Shown: in pieces, positions 34,822 through 43,990 of the stretch
Layout of the letters: each line of letters opens with the position of its first letter
Numbering within the stretch: the stretch's first letter is position 1
NCBI GenBank assembly: GCA_947178145.1
Contig: CAMWXE010000020.1
Span: 1 to 64,000, forward strand
Source: an uncultured Lachnospiraceae bacterium
Lineage (GTDB): Bacteria > Bacillota > Clostridia > Lachnospirales > Lachnospiraceae
Reading direction: 5' to 3'
Length of the DNA stretch: 64,000 nucleotides
The notes under the pieces: generated by a model
The model's input: the letters and a program-made list of their open reading frames with translations, nothing else
Database searches by the model: none
What the model was told of the DNA's origin: nothing
Made by a program: the position numbers and the translations under genes

Positions 34822-37424
34822 GGTTCAATCTCCTTTTTCTTATGATTTTTATACCAAAATGATATGGAATACAATGCAGCAAACAACAAAATGCTTACAA
34901 TCGAAACAATAACGCCTGGCACAAAGCCCTTTGGAAAATAGTTCAGGGCGATTGTGTGGGAGCCCTCATCGAGATAAGTGCCGATAAAGGTGTCCTCAAA
35001 TAAATCCATGTCCGTCTCGACACCATCGACGTACAGCGTCCACCCGGGGTCATATGGAACAGAGAGAACGAGTTGACCGGAGGCGGTGACATCAATGTGC
35101 CCGGTTAAGGATGTCTCGTCGTAGCAGTCAACAGTCATTGTCTGCTGACTTAACAGAGAGACAAACTGCGCAAGAGCGGGTTCGTTTACCTTGTATGCGG
35201 TCAGATTAAGGCTTTCACCGTTCTCGGAATTGAGGGATAGCGTCTCTCCTGCGCCATGATAGCCAAGATCCAGAATGTATTTCTTCTTAATCTGACTAAA
35301 ACTCCTGGATTCCTCCTCGTAATTCATTTTGATTGTATCAATTCTGGTGTTTGTTGTGTAAGCGTAATAGTGCGCGTCCTCCTCGATGTAGATCTCGGCA
35401 TGATCGCCATTGGAATAAATGTCAATGCCAAGAAAAACATCGTCGCTGACACCGAGATGGTGAACCAGCTTATTTTGACGCTGGAGTGGATTGAGGTGTT
35501 TGTCATCCGTGTCCTCCTCGTGAATATTCTCCGCAACCTCCTCCGCATCATTGAAAGGCGCGTTCACGGAGGTAACCATATATCCAAGCGGAAGTGAATA
35601 GTTGTTTTTGTACAGGTACAAATTCCCTTCTTTGTCCACAAGTTCAAACAGATTGTCGAAGCCTCTGTCCAGAGTGTATAACATGTACCGGGTGGACAGG
35701 AGAGCAGCGGTTACAGGGGTAGCGCCCTCGTAGCAGTAATTGACGCGGCTGGCCCGCATACCATACTTTTCATAGAAGTCTGACACAAGCGAGTTCAGCG
35801 TGGAAGAAAAGTAGGAAGCGCCCTGAAAACCGATGAGCATTGCGTCATTCTGCGTCCTGCGCGCAAATTTTTCAAATCGAAAAAAATCGTACTGTTCTTT
35901 TTGGACGGTTCTGTCAGTAAGGGTCTGATAGGAGTCATAGTTGGAGAGGTAGGTGGTTCTTGACACCGTGGGGACACTTGTAAGGTAAGTGTTTACACCA
36001 GACTCTGCAACGGTCACCAAAATTGCGCAGAAACACATCAATCGCGGAATACTTCTGTGGTTTCTGCTGCATTTCTTATAATAATAAATCAAACCAGCAT
36101 AAATTAGTAAAAAGATTCCTGTCACAAGAAAGCAGGCATCCGTAAAAGCGTCATCCGTCGCTATTTTTTCACAGAATAGCAGGAAAAAGAACACGCCCGC
36201 AAATACGGCTCCTATGATATTTTTGGAGTATTTCTGTATGTGCAGAAAGGCTTCATAGCACACAGTGAGCAGCAGCAGAATATACAAAAAGGACTGTCTC
36301 GCAGGCAGAGAGTCGGGATAATTCAGTCCATGCCATATAAAATTCAGCATATTCGTCGAGAAGCTGATCAGCATAAAAGCGAGCAACAGCAGCTTTGGAA
36401 GCTTTTGCCGCAAAGGAATTTTTTTCTGTAACAGATACAGTGGCAGCAGGACAAAGACAAAGACGCCACAGTAAATATTTGGCCAGTGGTCAAGTCCTGT
36501 CTCAACAGTCACATTGAAACAATGTCTGGCAAGCATATCAATCACAGGAAAATATGTTTTCAGCTTGCTTGGAAAGTTAATGTCGCTAAACTCGGTAAAA
36601 CGAAGTGCGGCGAGCTCCGGCAGAAGCAGGATGGCCGCCATGCCGCCGGCAAGCAGGGAGTAGACGCCAAAACGAAGGACAGCTTTTCCATAAAAGTTTT
36701 TTAACCCGCTAAGCTTTGGGAAAGCAAGGGGGGCAGAAGTGTGTTCTCCAGAAGGTTTTTCCGCAATCAAAAGGACGACAAAGTAAAGCACAAGGAACAC
36801 ACACAACATAATGGAAAGGTAGTAGTTTGACAAAATCGATAGTCCTAATGATATACAGTACAAATAACACCTTCCCTCATAAACAAGCCGCTCGACACCG
36901 AGAACAATAATCGGCGCAAGAACGATCACATCAAGCCACATTACATTCCAGTTATAGGCTGCCATAAAGCCTGACAGCGCATAGAACAGTGAAAAACACA
37001 GGATGCTCCAGGAATCGCGGTGGAAGTGTTTTCTTATATAACAGGTAAACGTAAGTCCACAGAAACCGATTTTGATGACAACCATGTAGGACAAAAATTC
37101 CATCAAAAAAGTTTCAGGTATCAGGACACAAAGCCAGTTTAAGGGACTGGCCAGATAGTACACATAAAGTGCAAGAAAATTGGAGCCAATACCAGTGTTC
37201 CAGGAATAAAAAAGACTCTCACCGTTTTTCAGCTTGTGGAAAAATTCCACAAGAAATGGAAAATATTGGTGATACATATCGATGTGGAGAAAAGAGCGCT
37301 CTCCAAACGGGTATATTTCCTGTATCACAAAGATGACAAGCATGATCAGTGACGGGACCAGGAAGGAGGACAGGTACAGCAGGTCGAATCTCGCCATCAA
37401 TTTATTTGCTTGTTTGAATTGCAT
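34818..37424 (-). CDS. YfhO-family multi-pass membrane protein
   Basis: An 868-aa membrane protein with a dozen or more helices in the first 480 residues, an extracytoplasmic domain at about 480-830, and a final helix (GVIVSIVSILLFAALYSISFW). The N-terminal HIDMYHQYFPFLVEFFHKLKNG and WNTGIGSNFLALYVYYLASP are typical of YfhO, a GT-C-like family that adds sugars to lipoteichoic or wall teichoic acid in Bacillus and Listeria. The ATG at 37424 has GGAGGTG upstream on the minus strand. It lies in a minus-strand run just after the LTA-synthase-like gene, which supports a polymer-decoration role. Confidence 0.88.
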   Translation of the reverse strand: MQFKQANKLMARFDLLYLSSFLVPSLIMLVIFVIQEIYPFGERSFLHIDMYHQYFPFLVEFFHKLKNGESLFYSWNTGIGSNFLALYVYYLASPLNWLCVLIPETFLMEFLSYMVVIKIGFCGLTFTCYIRKHFHRDSWSILCFSLFYALSGFMAAYNWNVMWLDVIVLAPIIVLGVERLVYEGRCYLYCISLGLSILSNYYLSIMLCVFLVLYFVVLLIAEKPSGEHTSAPLAFPKLSGLKNFYGKAVLRFGVYSLLAGGMAAILLLPELAALRFTEFSDINFPSKLKTYFPVIDMLARHCFNVTVETGLDHWPNIYCGVFVFVLLPLYLLQKKIPLRQKLPKLLLLAFMLISFSTNMLNFIWHGLNYPDSLPARQSFLYILLLLTVCYEAFLHIQKYSKNIIGAVFAGVFFFLLFCEKIATDDAFTDACFLVTGIFLLIYAGLIYYYKKCSRNHRSIPRLMCFCAILVTVAESGVNTYLTSVPTVSRTTYLSNYDSYQTLTDRTVQKEQYDFFRFEKFARRTQNDAMLIGFQGASYFSSTLNSLVSDFYEKYGMRASRVNYCYEGATPVTAALLSTRYMLYTLDRGFDNLFELVDKEGNLYLYKNNYSLPLGYMVTSVNAPFNDAEEVAENIHEEDTDDKHLNPLQRQNKLVHHLGVSDDVFLGIDIYSNGDHAEIYIEEDAHYYAYTTNTRIDTIKMNYEEESRSFSQIKKKYILDLGYHGAGETLSLNSENGESLNLTAYKVNEPALAQFVSLLSQQTMTVDCYDETSLTGHIDVTASGQLVLSVPYDPGWTLYVDGVETDMDLFEDTFIGTYLDEGSHTIALNYFPKGFVPGVIVSIVSILLFAALYSISFWYKNHKKKEIEP

Positions 37425-37440
37425 GGATTTTCACCTCCAG

Positions 37441-39249
37441 TTAATTTTTTCCAAAGATGCAGTTGTACTGCAGAATCGCATAATTGTTTAATGCATCCAT
37501 CATATTCGCGGTGTCTGTACTCCTGCCCTCGGAATCTTCTGTGCGGATGGATGTGATGACAGGATAAGTTTCCGACAGCCTGTCAAGATACTTTTCGTAC
37601 GCTGTCATGGGAATGCCAGCCGCTTCAAGAATGTCTGTCGCAAGGAAATTAGCGCTGGTATCAGCGTTTGTCCTGGTATCAATCTCGAAATTGCACCAGA
37701 TCAGGTAAGGGACTTTGTAACGGTTGGCTTCGTCCTCATCAGACAGTTCATTGCCATTTTTGCCATTCAGTTTCCAGATGTTTGACACGACAGAGTTGGT
37801 CGGCTGGTGATCCCCGAAAAAGACAATGATTGTTTTTTCATCAATACCTGAAAAATAGTCGATCAGATATTTTATGGCCTCATCAGATATTTTAATCAGC
37901 GACAGATAATTGTTCAGCGCCCTGGAGTTACTTCCGGAAACTTCGATATCCGGTGTAAAATTGTCAAATTCCTCTGTGTATGATGAGTGGTTCTGCATGG
38001 TGACATTAAATACAAAAAATGGGGTATTGTCAGACCTGGATTCGTACATATCGATAATTTTGTCATAGCATGCCCGGTCACTTACATATTTTCGGATTCT
38101 TTCCGGATTTTTATAATCCCTTATGAAATACATTTTGTCAAAACCAAGAAGCGGGTATACTTTGTTTCTGTCCCAGCCAGTGCTGTTGTATGGGTGCATG
38201 GCAATCGTCTCATAGCCCAGATCTTTCAGGTGGGAGGCAAGGGAAGGGGTCTTTCTTTTGAGATACTGCTGGTATGCGACACTTCCCTGTGGGAGAAATG
38301 CCATGGTATTTCCAGTGAGAAATTCAAATTCCGTATTTGCTGTATTGCCGCCGAGCACAGACACATTCAGGTAACCGGATATGGTATTATCAGTATTCCC
38401 ATTCATGATGGAATGTATATATGGCATGTAATCTTTGTTCGTATCAAACTCCCCAAGCACAGCCGGATCGGAAAAGGCCTCGTTCATAATGACAATTATG
38501 TTAGGGAGCGAAGCGGGAGAATTTTGCGTTTCGTGCGCATCCGCGTAGGGAGCGAGAATTTCATTGACCGCAGAATCGCTGTAATTTGCTGGCTTGTCCA
38601 CGGAGACATATCTCAACTCCATCAAAAATGCGACAGCAGTTCCGTCACGCTTGCTCATGACTGTTGGTGTGAACAATTTGTCGTACATGCCATATTTGCT
38701 GATGGTGCTGTCCAGGTGGAGCATATGTGTAAAGCTGCATATAAGCGCAATAAAGACAACAGTGCCCGCAATGCGCATCGCCCAAAAACGGCTTCTCCAT
38801 TTTGCGGATCCTCTCAGTTCCAGATTGACAACAGATTCCGCTATGATGAACAACACAAATCCAATCAGGACCAGTACGGCCTGTTTTTCAATGGTGTATT
38901 TAAAATTGCCGGCGACACTCATCGCAGTGCCAAGTGAGTAGATGTCCCAGGGCATAATCGGGGCAGAGCGGAAGCTGATGACATAGTAGTTTGCCAGCCC
39001 CGCAATCATAAAAAAAATGCTCTGCAGGCGCAGGGACCATTTCAGGCGTCCGAAGACAAATAAAAACAGTGCCATAAGCAGCTCAAAAAAATAAATATTG
39101 AGAAACTGTATGGGAACCTTCATCGACTCCCATGGATTGTGTGTATACCATTCAAACAGATAAAAATTTGCAATGGGAAACAGGAACATAGGGATAAAAT
39201 TCCTGAGACACCATATTGTTTTAGGGTATTTTGATAACAATTTCTTCAT
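37441..39249 (-). CDS. LTA synthase-like sulfatase-domain membrane protein
   Basis: A 602-aa protein with about five N-terminal membrane helices (1-190) and an extracellular sulfatase/alkaline-phosphatase-superfamily domain (about 245-560). The metal and catalytic motifs fit LtaS-type enzymes: PNIIVIMNEAFSDP, the Thr in GGNTANTEFEFLTGN as candidate nucleophile, NVTMQNHSSY, and IVFFGDHQPTN. Such enzymes transfer glycerol-phosphate from phosphatidylglycerol to a growing polymer or to a glycolipid. It lies 16 bp upstream of the YfhO gene and is probably in the same operon. The name ltaS is withheld because paralogues with other acceptors are common. Confidence 0.87.
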   Translation of the reverse strand: MKKLLSKYPKTIWCLRNFIPMFLFPIANFYLFEWYTHNPWESMKVPIQFLNIYFFELLMALFLFVFGRLKWSLRLQSIFFMIAGLANYYVISFRSAPIMPWDIYSLGTAMSVAGNFKYTIEKQAVLVLIGFVLFIIAESVVNLELRGSAKWRSRFWAMRIAGTVVFIALICSFTHMLHLDSTISKYGMYDKLFTPTVMSKRDGTAVAFLMELRYVSVDKPANYSDSAVNEILAPYADAHETQNSPASLPNIIVIMNEAFSDPAVLGEFDTNKDYMPYIHSIMNGNTDNTISGYLNVSVLGGNTANTEFEFLTGNTMAFLPQGSVAYQQYLKRKTPSLASHLKDLGYETIAMHPYNSTGWDRNKVYPLLGFDKMYFIRDYKNPERIRKYVSDRACYDKIIDMYESRSDNTPFFVFNVTMQNHSSYTEEFDNFTPDIEVSGSNSRALNNYLSLIKISDEAIKYLIDYFSGIDEKTIIVFFGDHQPTNSVVSNIWKLNGKNGNELSDEDEANRYKVPYLIWCNFEIDTRTNADTSANFLATDILEAAGIPMTAYEKYLDRLSETYPVITSIRTEDSEGRSTDTANMMDALNNYAILQYNCIFGKN

Positions 39250-39353
39250 TTTAAATCGTTTACACCTCCATAATGCGATAGCTTAATTACAATAGCATTT
39301 TTTTAAGGCGTTTTCAAGGCTGTTTTGCTTTTTGGATTGATTTCTTATGTCAT

Positions 39354-39396
39354 CAAAAAAGAAAGTGCATCAGCTATCGGCAGCGCATGCACTTTC
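39354..39396 (-). terminator. Terminator of the secreted-protein gene
   Basis: GAAAGTGCAT at 39361-39370 pairs with ATGCACTTTC at 39387-39396. Reading the minus strand the stem is followed by TTTTTT. Confidence 0.85.
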
Positions 39397-39416
39397 CTTT
39401 GATTTGTTTCTTGGTT

Positions 39417-40157
39417 TTAATATTTGATAAAATCGGTATCAAACAGCAGACTTTCGAGGCTGGCAATGTCCTCCATATTCGGGAGATAAACACCGTTGTG
39501 TGGCTCTATGGAAACAGTAGTAACGGCAGGCTCAGCGTATGTAACATTTTCAAGACATGCCCTCAGGCTGCTGCAGAGTGCGGCCAGGATCTGTATCATC
39601 ATATCTTCTTCACTAGGAGCGGATACGTAATCTTCAAACCATGTAGTGTACAGATCGATGACAACTGCCATATACAGTTCCATCAGAGGTTTAAAAATAA
39701 TCATCTGCTCATAGATAATCGTTATCTCATAAGTGCCGTCCGCCTGCAGTTCACAGCCTGTCACAGCATAACGCACGCTGCCCAGCATCTGCGCCATGAG
39801 AGCCCGCAAATCATTTTCAAGTACTTCAGGACATTCTATGCCGAGGATGGCTTCGATCTCCATACTCAGAAGCTCAGAATCAAGCATTTCATTATAAAGC
39901 AATGCAGCGTCTTCAGCAGTGCCAAGACCTAGTGCGACAAAAGCCTGTGAATCATTTCGGTAATAGACATCCAGCAGAGCGCTCAAATACTGATCATATG
40001 GTATCTGTTCGCCATCCAGGGCTGGCAAATCCCACTCAGAATCACTGTACACCTGCGCTGCAGGATCGCTCCCGGCAGCATTGGCCATCAGGCCTGTCGA
40101 CAGCACACTGATGGCGATAACAGCGGCTGTACATCGTTTCAAAAATTGAATTATCAT
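39417..40157 (-). CDS. Secreted protein of unknown function
   Basis: A 246-aa protein with a classical signal peptide (FLKRCTAAVIAISVLSTGLMANA, cleavage expected near ANA-AG). The mature part is acidic, mostly helical, and has only a few Cys. The ATG at 40157 has AAGGAGG on the minus strand; longer in-frame starts lack one. No family was recognised. The gene has its own terminator and lies alone upstream of the LTA-synthase-like gene, so a surface role is plausible but unproven. Confidence 0.75.
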   Translation of the reverse strand: MIIQFLKRCTAAVIAISVLSTGLMANAAGSDPAAQVYSDSEWDLPALDGEQIPYDQYLSALLDVYYRNDSQAFVALGLGTAEDAALLYNEMLDSELLSMEIEAILGIECPEVLENDLRALMAQMLGSVRYAVTGCELQADGTYEITIIYEQMIIFKPLMELYMAVVIDLYTTWFEDYVSAPSEEDMMIQILAALCSSLRACLENVTYAEPAVTTVSIEPHNGVYLPNMEDIASLESLLFDTDFIKY

Positions 40158-40270
40158 ACGAAACCTCCTTGTAAAATTGTGATTGTTTTTGATTACTATA
40201 AAATCTATTATAACTTGCAGGTAAAATATTTTCAATAAAAGAATATGGCATTCTTTCGACAGAAAATAGG

Positions 40271-40299
40271 TTGACGTTCGAAGAGGATTATTCTATAAT
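40271..40299 (+). promoter_or_regulatory. Promoter of the yicC-remA-rpoZ-rimO-pgsA operon
   Basis: TTGACG at 40271-40276 and perfect TATAAT at 40294-40299 with 17-bp spacing. It lies 39 bp upstream of the yicC start. Confidence 0.8.
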
Positions 40300-40337
40300 A
40301 CATTAGAATATATTCAAAAGCAGTCAGGAGGAGTGGC

Positions 40338-41216
40338 ATGATTAAAAGTATGACAGGCTTTGGGAGAAGTGAGATCACAGAAGGCGATCACAAGTACACC
40401 GTCGAGATGAAATCTGTGAACCACAGATATCTTGATGCCAATATCAAGATGCCCAAGAAGCTTAGTTTTTTTGAGAGTTCGATTCGAAATGAACTGAAAA
40501 ATTATGTGCAGCGGGGAAAGATTGACATTTTTATTACGTATGAAGATTTTTCCGGGAATAATGTTTGCATCAAGTATAATAAAGATATTGCAGCAGAATA
40601 TCTTGGCTATCTGAAAACCATGTCAGCGGACTTCGGACTGGATAATGATATTCGGGTCTCTACCCTGTCGCGCTACCCGGAGGTTTTCTCTATGGAGGAA
40701 CAGACCATAGACGAAGAGGAGATCTGGAAAGGATTGGCAAAAGCCATACAGGACGCGGCCAGGGGATTGGAAGAGACGCGCATCAGGGAAGGACAGAATC
40801 TTGCGGAAGACCTGATCGTGAAGCTTGACGGAATGCTGGAGCATGTCGCCTTTATCGAGGAGCGTTCCCCACAGATTATCGAGGAGTACAGGAAGAAGCT
40901 GGATGAGAGGATTCATGAGCTTCTGGGTGATGTGGCTGTGGATGAGACAAGACTTCTGACAGAGGTTACTATTTTTGCCGACAAGGTGTGTGTCGACGAG
41001 GAGCTGGTCCGTCTCAGAAGTCATATCGAGACGATGAAGCAATCCCTGAAAGATGGCGGAAGTATCGGCAGAAAGCTTGATTTTATCGCGCAGGAGATGA
41101 ACAGAGAAGCAAATACGATTCTGTCAAAAGCAAATGATCTGGTGATATCCAACCGCGGAATTGAGTTAAAGACCGAGATTGAAAAAGTAAGAGAACAAAT
41201 ACAGAATATTGAGTGA
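40338..41216 (+). CDS. yicC: YicC/YloC-family endoribonuclease
   Basis: A 292-aa protein starting with the family signature MIKSMTGFGRSE and ending in the conserved ISNRGIELKTEIEKVREQIQNIE. The internal VNHRYLDANIKMPKKL is also typical. YicC proteins are metal-dependent endoribonucleases that help degrade small or messenger RNAs. AGGAGGAG at 40326-40333 sets the ATG at 40338. It heads the conserved clostridial cluster leading to recA. Confidence 0.93.
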   Translation: MIKSMTGFGRSEITEGDHKYTVEMKSVNHRYLDANIKMPKKLSFFESSIRNELKNYVQRGKIDIFITYEDFSGNNVCIKYNKDIAAEYLGYLKTMSADFGLDNDIRVSTLSRYPEVFSMEEQTIDEEEIWKGLAKAIQDAARGLEETRIREGQNLAEDLIVKLDGMLEHVAFIEERSPQIIEEYRKKLDERIHELLGDVAVDETRLLTEVTIFADKVCVDEELVRLRSHIETMKQSLKDGGSIGRKLDFIAQEMNREANTILSKANDLVISNRGIELKTEIEKVREQIQNIE

Positions 41217-41242
41217 TAAAATTTACAACAGTGAGGTGACAA

Positions 41243-41512
41243 GTGAACAGACTGATTCATATAGGCTTTGGGAATATTGTCAACACATCAAAAATTATAG
41301 CGATTGTGAGCCCTGACTCAGCCCCTGTAAAGAGACTTGTTCAAAAGGCAAAGGAGAGCGGCACTGTCATAGATGCCACGCAGGGGCGCAAGACAAAGTC
41401 CGTGCTGGTCATGGAAAGCAGCCAGATCGTGCTCTCGGCACTTCTGCCAGAGACGATAGCAGGGCGGGCGCAGGGAGCACTGGCGGATGAAGACGCAGAC
41501 GAAACGGTATAA
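41243..41512 (+). CDS. remA: RemA/DUF370-family regulator
   Basis: An 89-aa protein with the DUF370/RemA pattern (LIHIGFGNIVNTSKIIAIVSPDSAPVKRLVQKAKESGTVIDATQGRKTKSVLVM). In Bacillus RemA is a ring-forming DNA-binding regulator of matrix and osmoprotection genes; here its targets are unknown. The GTG start at 41243 has GTGAGGTG upstream. In related genomes gmk, guanylate kinase, usually follows, but here rpoZ comes only 33 bp later. Confidence 0.92.
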   Translation: MNRLIHIGFGNIVNTSKIIAIVSPDSAPVKRLVQKAKESGTVIDATQGRKTKSVLVMESSQIVLSALLPETIAGRAQGALADEDADETV

Positions 41513-41545
41513 ACAATTAAAAAATGTAAAAAGTGAGGAAAAAAT

Positions 41546-41776
41546 ATGTTACATCCATCTTACACAGATTTAATGAAAGTAGTCAATAATGAAGTAGAGC
41601 CAGGGGAAGCACCGGTCGTAAACAGCCGCTATTCGATTGTTATGGCGACATCACGACGCGCCAGACAGATTATCGCGGGCGAGGAGCCCTTGGTGAACAC
41701 CAGACAGACGAAGCCCTTATCCATAGCAATCGATGAACTGAATCAGGGTAAAATTAAGATTTCTCACGAAGATTAA
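41546..41776 (+). CDS. rpoZ: RNA polymerase omega subunit
   Basis: A 76-aa omega subunit that helps assemble beta-prime into RNA polymerase. It shows the family features SRYSIVMATSRRARQI and KPLSIAIDELNQGKI. The ATG at 41546 has GTGAGGAA at 41533-41540. It lies between remA and rimO in the conserved cluster. Confidence 0.93.
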   Translation: MLHPSYTDLMKVVNNEVEPGEAPVVNSRYSIVMATSRRARQIIAGEEPLVNTRQTKPLSIAIDELNQGKIKISHED

Positions 41777-41805
41777 ACAGGAAGATGAGATTTGAGGAAC
41801 AGGCT

Positions 41806-43143
41806 TTGAAGATTTTATTTGTATCCCTCGGCTGTGACAAGAATCTGGTAGATACGGAAATGATGCTTGGCATGCTGGTGAAGAGGGGATTTTCAATTAC
41901 GGATGATGAGAAAGAGGCAGATGCGGTTGTCGTCAACACATGCTGCTTTATTAATGATGCCAAGCAGGAGAGTATCAATACGCTTCTGGAGATGGCAGAG
42001 CTGCGCAAAGACGGCGATATCAAGGCTCTGATTGCAGCAGGATGCCTTGCACAGCGCTATCAGGAGGAGATTCAGAAAGAGATTCCGGAGGTGGATGCCA
42101 TCGTAGGGACGACGGCAATTGACGCGATTGTGGAGGCGCTCGACGAGGTGCTTTGCGGGAATTGCTGCAATCATCTGAAGGACATCAACCGCAAACCTGT
42201 TCATGACAGGGAGAGAATCGTCACGACAGGCGGTCATTACGCCTATCTGAAGATTGCGGAAGGCTGTGATAAGCACTGCAGTTACTGTATTATTCCCAAA
42301 GTGAGGGGAAGCTACAGGAGCATCCCGATGGACAGTCTGCTTCAGGAGGCGGAGCGCCTTGTCGCGTTTGGCGTGAAGGAGATTATTCTGGTGGCGCAGG
42401 AAACGACGCTGTATGGGGTGGATCTGTACGGAGAAAAGCGCCTCTGCGAGCTTTTGCGCAAGTTATGTATGATTTCTGGTCTATACTGGGTGAGGATCCT
42501 TTATTGTTACCCGGAAGAAATTACGGACGAGTTGATAGAGACCATAAGAGATGAGCAGAAGATATGCAATTATCTGGATATCCCGATACAGCACGCCTCT
42601 GATAAGATCTTAAAACGGATGGGGCGGCGTACAGACCGACAGGAACTGACAGACATGATTACGAAATTGCGGGACAGAATCCCAGACATCTGTCTGCGGA
42701 CAACGCTTATTACCGGTTTCCCGGGAGAGACGCAGGAAGATCATGCGTCTTTGCTGGCGTTTGTTGACGAGATGGAGTTTGACCGGCTTGGTGTGTTTCC
42801 ATACTCGCAGGAGGAGGATACGCCGGCCGCATTGTTTGATGACCAGATTGAGGAGGATGTAAAGCTTGACCGGCAGGCCGACCTTATGGAGCTTCAGCAG
42901 GAGATTGCATTCGAAAAAGCGCAGAACGCTGTGGGAAGCACGCTGCTTGTCATGGTGGAGGGCAGGGTGCCAGAGGAGCATGTCTATGTGGCAAGAAGCT
43001 ATAAGGATGCCCCGAATGTGGATGGTTTTGTGTTTGTCCAGACGGGCAGGGAGCTGATGACGGGTGATTTTGTGCGCGTGCGAATCACTGGCGCGCACGA
43101 GTATGACCTGATAGGAGAGATAGAGGATGAATTTACCAAATAA
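41806..43143 (+). CDS. rimO: Ribosomal protein S12 methylthiotransferase RimO
   Basis: A radical-SAM methylthiotransferase that modifies Asp of ribosomal protein S12. It has the N-terminal UPF0004 domain with KILFVSLGCDKNLVDTE and the cysteines in NTCCFINDA and AAGCLAQR. The radical SAM core has CDKHCSYCIIPKVRG (CxxxCxxC), and a C-terminal TRAM domain closes it. The family usually begins right at KILFVSLGC, so I prefer the TTG at 41806, which has GAGGA at 41794-41798. The in-frame ATG at 41785 lies only two bases from its best ribosome-site match. Length from the TTG is 445 aa. The end overlaps pgsA by 17 bases. Confidence 0.9.
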   Translation: MKILFVSLGCDKNLVDTEMMLGMLVKRGFSITDDEKEADAVVVNTCCFINDAKQESINTLLEMAELRKDGDIKALIAAGCLAQRYQEEIQKEIPEVDAIVGTTAIDAIVEALDEVLCGNCCNHLKDINRKPVHDRERIVTTGGHYAYLKIAEGCDKHCSYCIIPKVRGSYRSIPMDSLLQEAERLVAFGVKEIILVAQETTLYGVDLYGEKRLCELLRKLCMISGLYWVRILYCYPEEITDELIETIRDEQKICNYLDIPIQHASDKILKRMGRRTDRQELTDMITKLRDRIPDICLRTTLITGFPGETQEDHASLLAFVDEMEFDRLGVFPYSQEEDTPAALFDDQIEEDVKLDRQADLMELQQEIAFEKAQNAVGSTLLVMVEGRVPEEHVYVARSYKDAPNVDGFVFVQTGRELMTGDFVRVRITGAHEYDLIGEIEDEFTK

Positions 43144-43702
43144 ACTTACTGTTTTCAGAGTGATATTGATTATTCCGTTTGTGCTGCTCCTGCTTGGCAG
43201 CCATGCACAGTGGGGGTGGTTCATGGCTGTGTTTGGAGGGATTGTGGACAATACAGATTACATCGCGCTCGGAATATTTATCATAGCAAGCCTCACGGAC
43301 ATGCTTGACGGAAAGATTGCCAGAAAATACAATCTTGTCACCAACTTTGGAAAGTTTATGGATCCTCTGGCAGACAAGCTGCTTGTGTGCTCTGCGATGA
43401 TTTGCCTGATTGAGCTGGACAGGATACCGGCCTGGATCGTTATCATTATTATCAGCAGGGAGTTTATCATCAGCGGATTCCGCTTAGTGGCTGCGGATAA
43501 CAGAGTCGTTATTGCCGCAAGTTATTGGGGGAAGTTCAAGACTACTTTTCAGATGATCATGGTCTGTCTGATGATTGCAAATATTGCGGCGCTCACGGTG
43601 CTCACTCAGATTGTCATGTGGATTGCCGTTGTGCTTACGATTGTTTCCCTTGTCGACTACCTGGTCAAAAATAAGGGAGTGCTGCTTGACGGAAAGCTAT
43701 GA
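43127..43702 (+). CDS. pgsA: CDP-diacylglycerol-glycerol-3-phosphate 3-phosphatidyltransferase
   Basis: A 191-aa membrane enzyme that makes phosphatidylglycerol phosphate, the precursor of phosphatidylglycerol. The CDP-alcohol phosphotransferase motif appears as DMLDGKIARKYNLVTNFGKFMDPLADK (D-G-A-R-G-D-D pattern, with K-I-A-R in place of the most common form). Start MNLPNKLTVFRV is typical. It overlaps the rimO end and closes the operon before a terminator. Confidence 0.93.
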   Translation: MNLPNKLTVFRVILIIPFVLLLLGSHAQWGWFMAVFGGIVDNTDYIALGIFIIASLTDMLDGKIARKYNLVTNFGKFMDPLADKLLVCSAMICLIELDRIPAWIVIIIISREFIISGFRLVAADNRVVIAASYWGKFKTTFQMIMVCLMIANIAALTVLTQIVMWIAVVLTIVSLVDYLVKNKGVLLDGKL

Positions 43703-43758
43703 GATTATGTTTGCGAATGAAAACAGCAGCAGATGACAAGATATAGCTGATATAGGAT

Positions 43759-43796
43759 CCCTCTGTCGTGTGAGAAAACCACAACAGAGGGTTTTT
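43759..43796 (+). terminator. Terminator after pgsA
   Basis: CCCTCTGT at 43759-43766 pairs with ACAGAGGG at 43784-43791, with an inner TGTG/CACA step, followed by five T. The rest of the pgsA-recA gap holds only the recA promoter. Confidence 0.88.
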
Positions 43797-43919
43797 GTTG
43801 CGATTCACGGGTTTTTGGCTGGTGAAATGTAAAAACTCGCACTTGTTTTGTCATTCTGTATATGATAAGGTTAATCAGACGAATGTTTGAAAAATTTTCC
43901 GGAAATTTTAAAATTCATC

Positions 43920-43948
43920 TTGACAATTGCGAACAGATGTTTTAAAGT
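43920..43948 (+). promoter_or_regulatory. recA promoter with LexA (SOS) box
   Basis: TTGACA at 43920-43925 and TAAAGT at 43943-43948 (17 bp). Between them CGAAC-AGAT-GTTTT at 43930-43943 matches the Gram-positive LexA box (CGAAC-N4-GTTC/T). LexA bound here would block RNA polymerase until DNA damage. Confidence 0.85.
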
Positions 43949-43990
43949 ATAGATAGATAAAAACATTAGTTCTGAAAAGGAGTATAGAAT

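Noticed and set aside
37987-38937. 316-codon open frame antisense to the LTA-synthase-like gene
   Set aside because: The minus-strand sulfatase-domain protein is unambiguous; the opposite frame has no family match or ribosome site.
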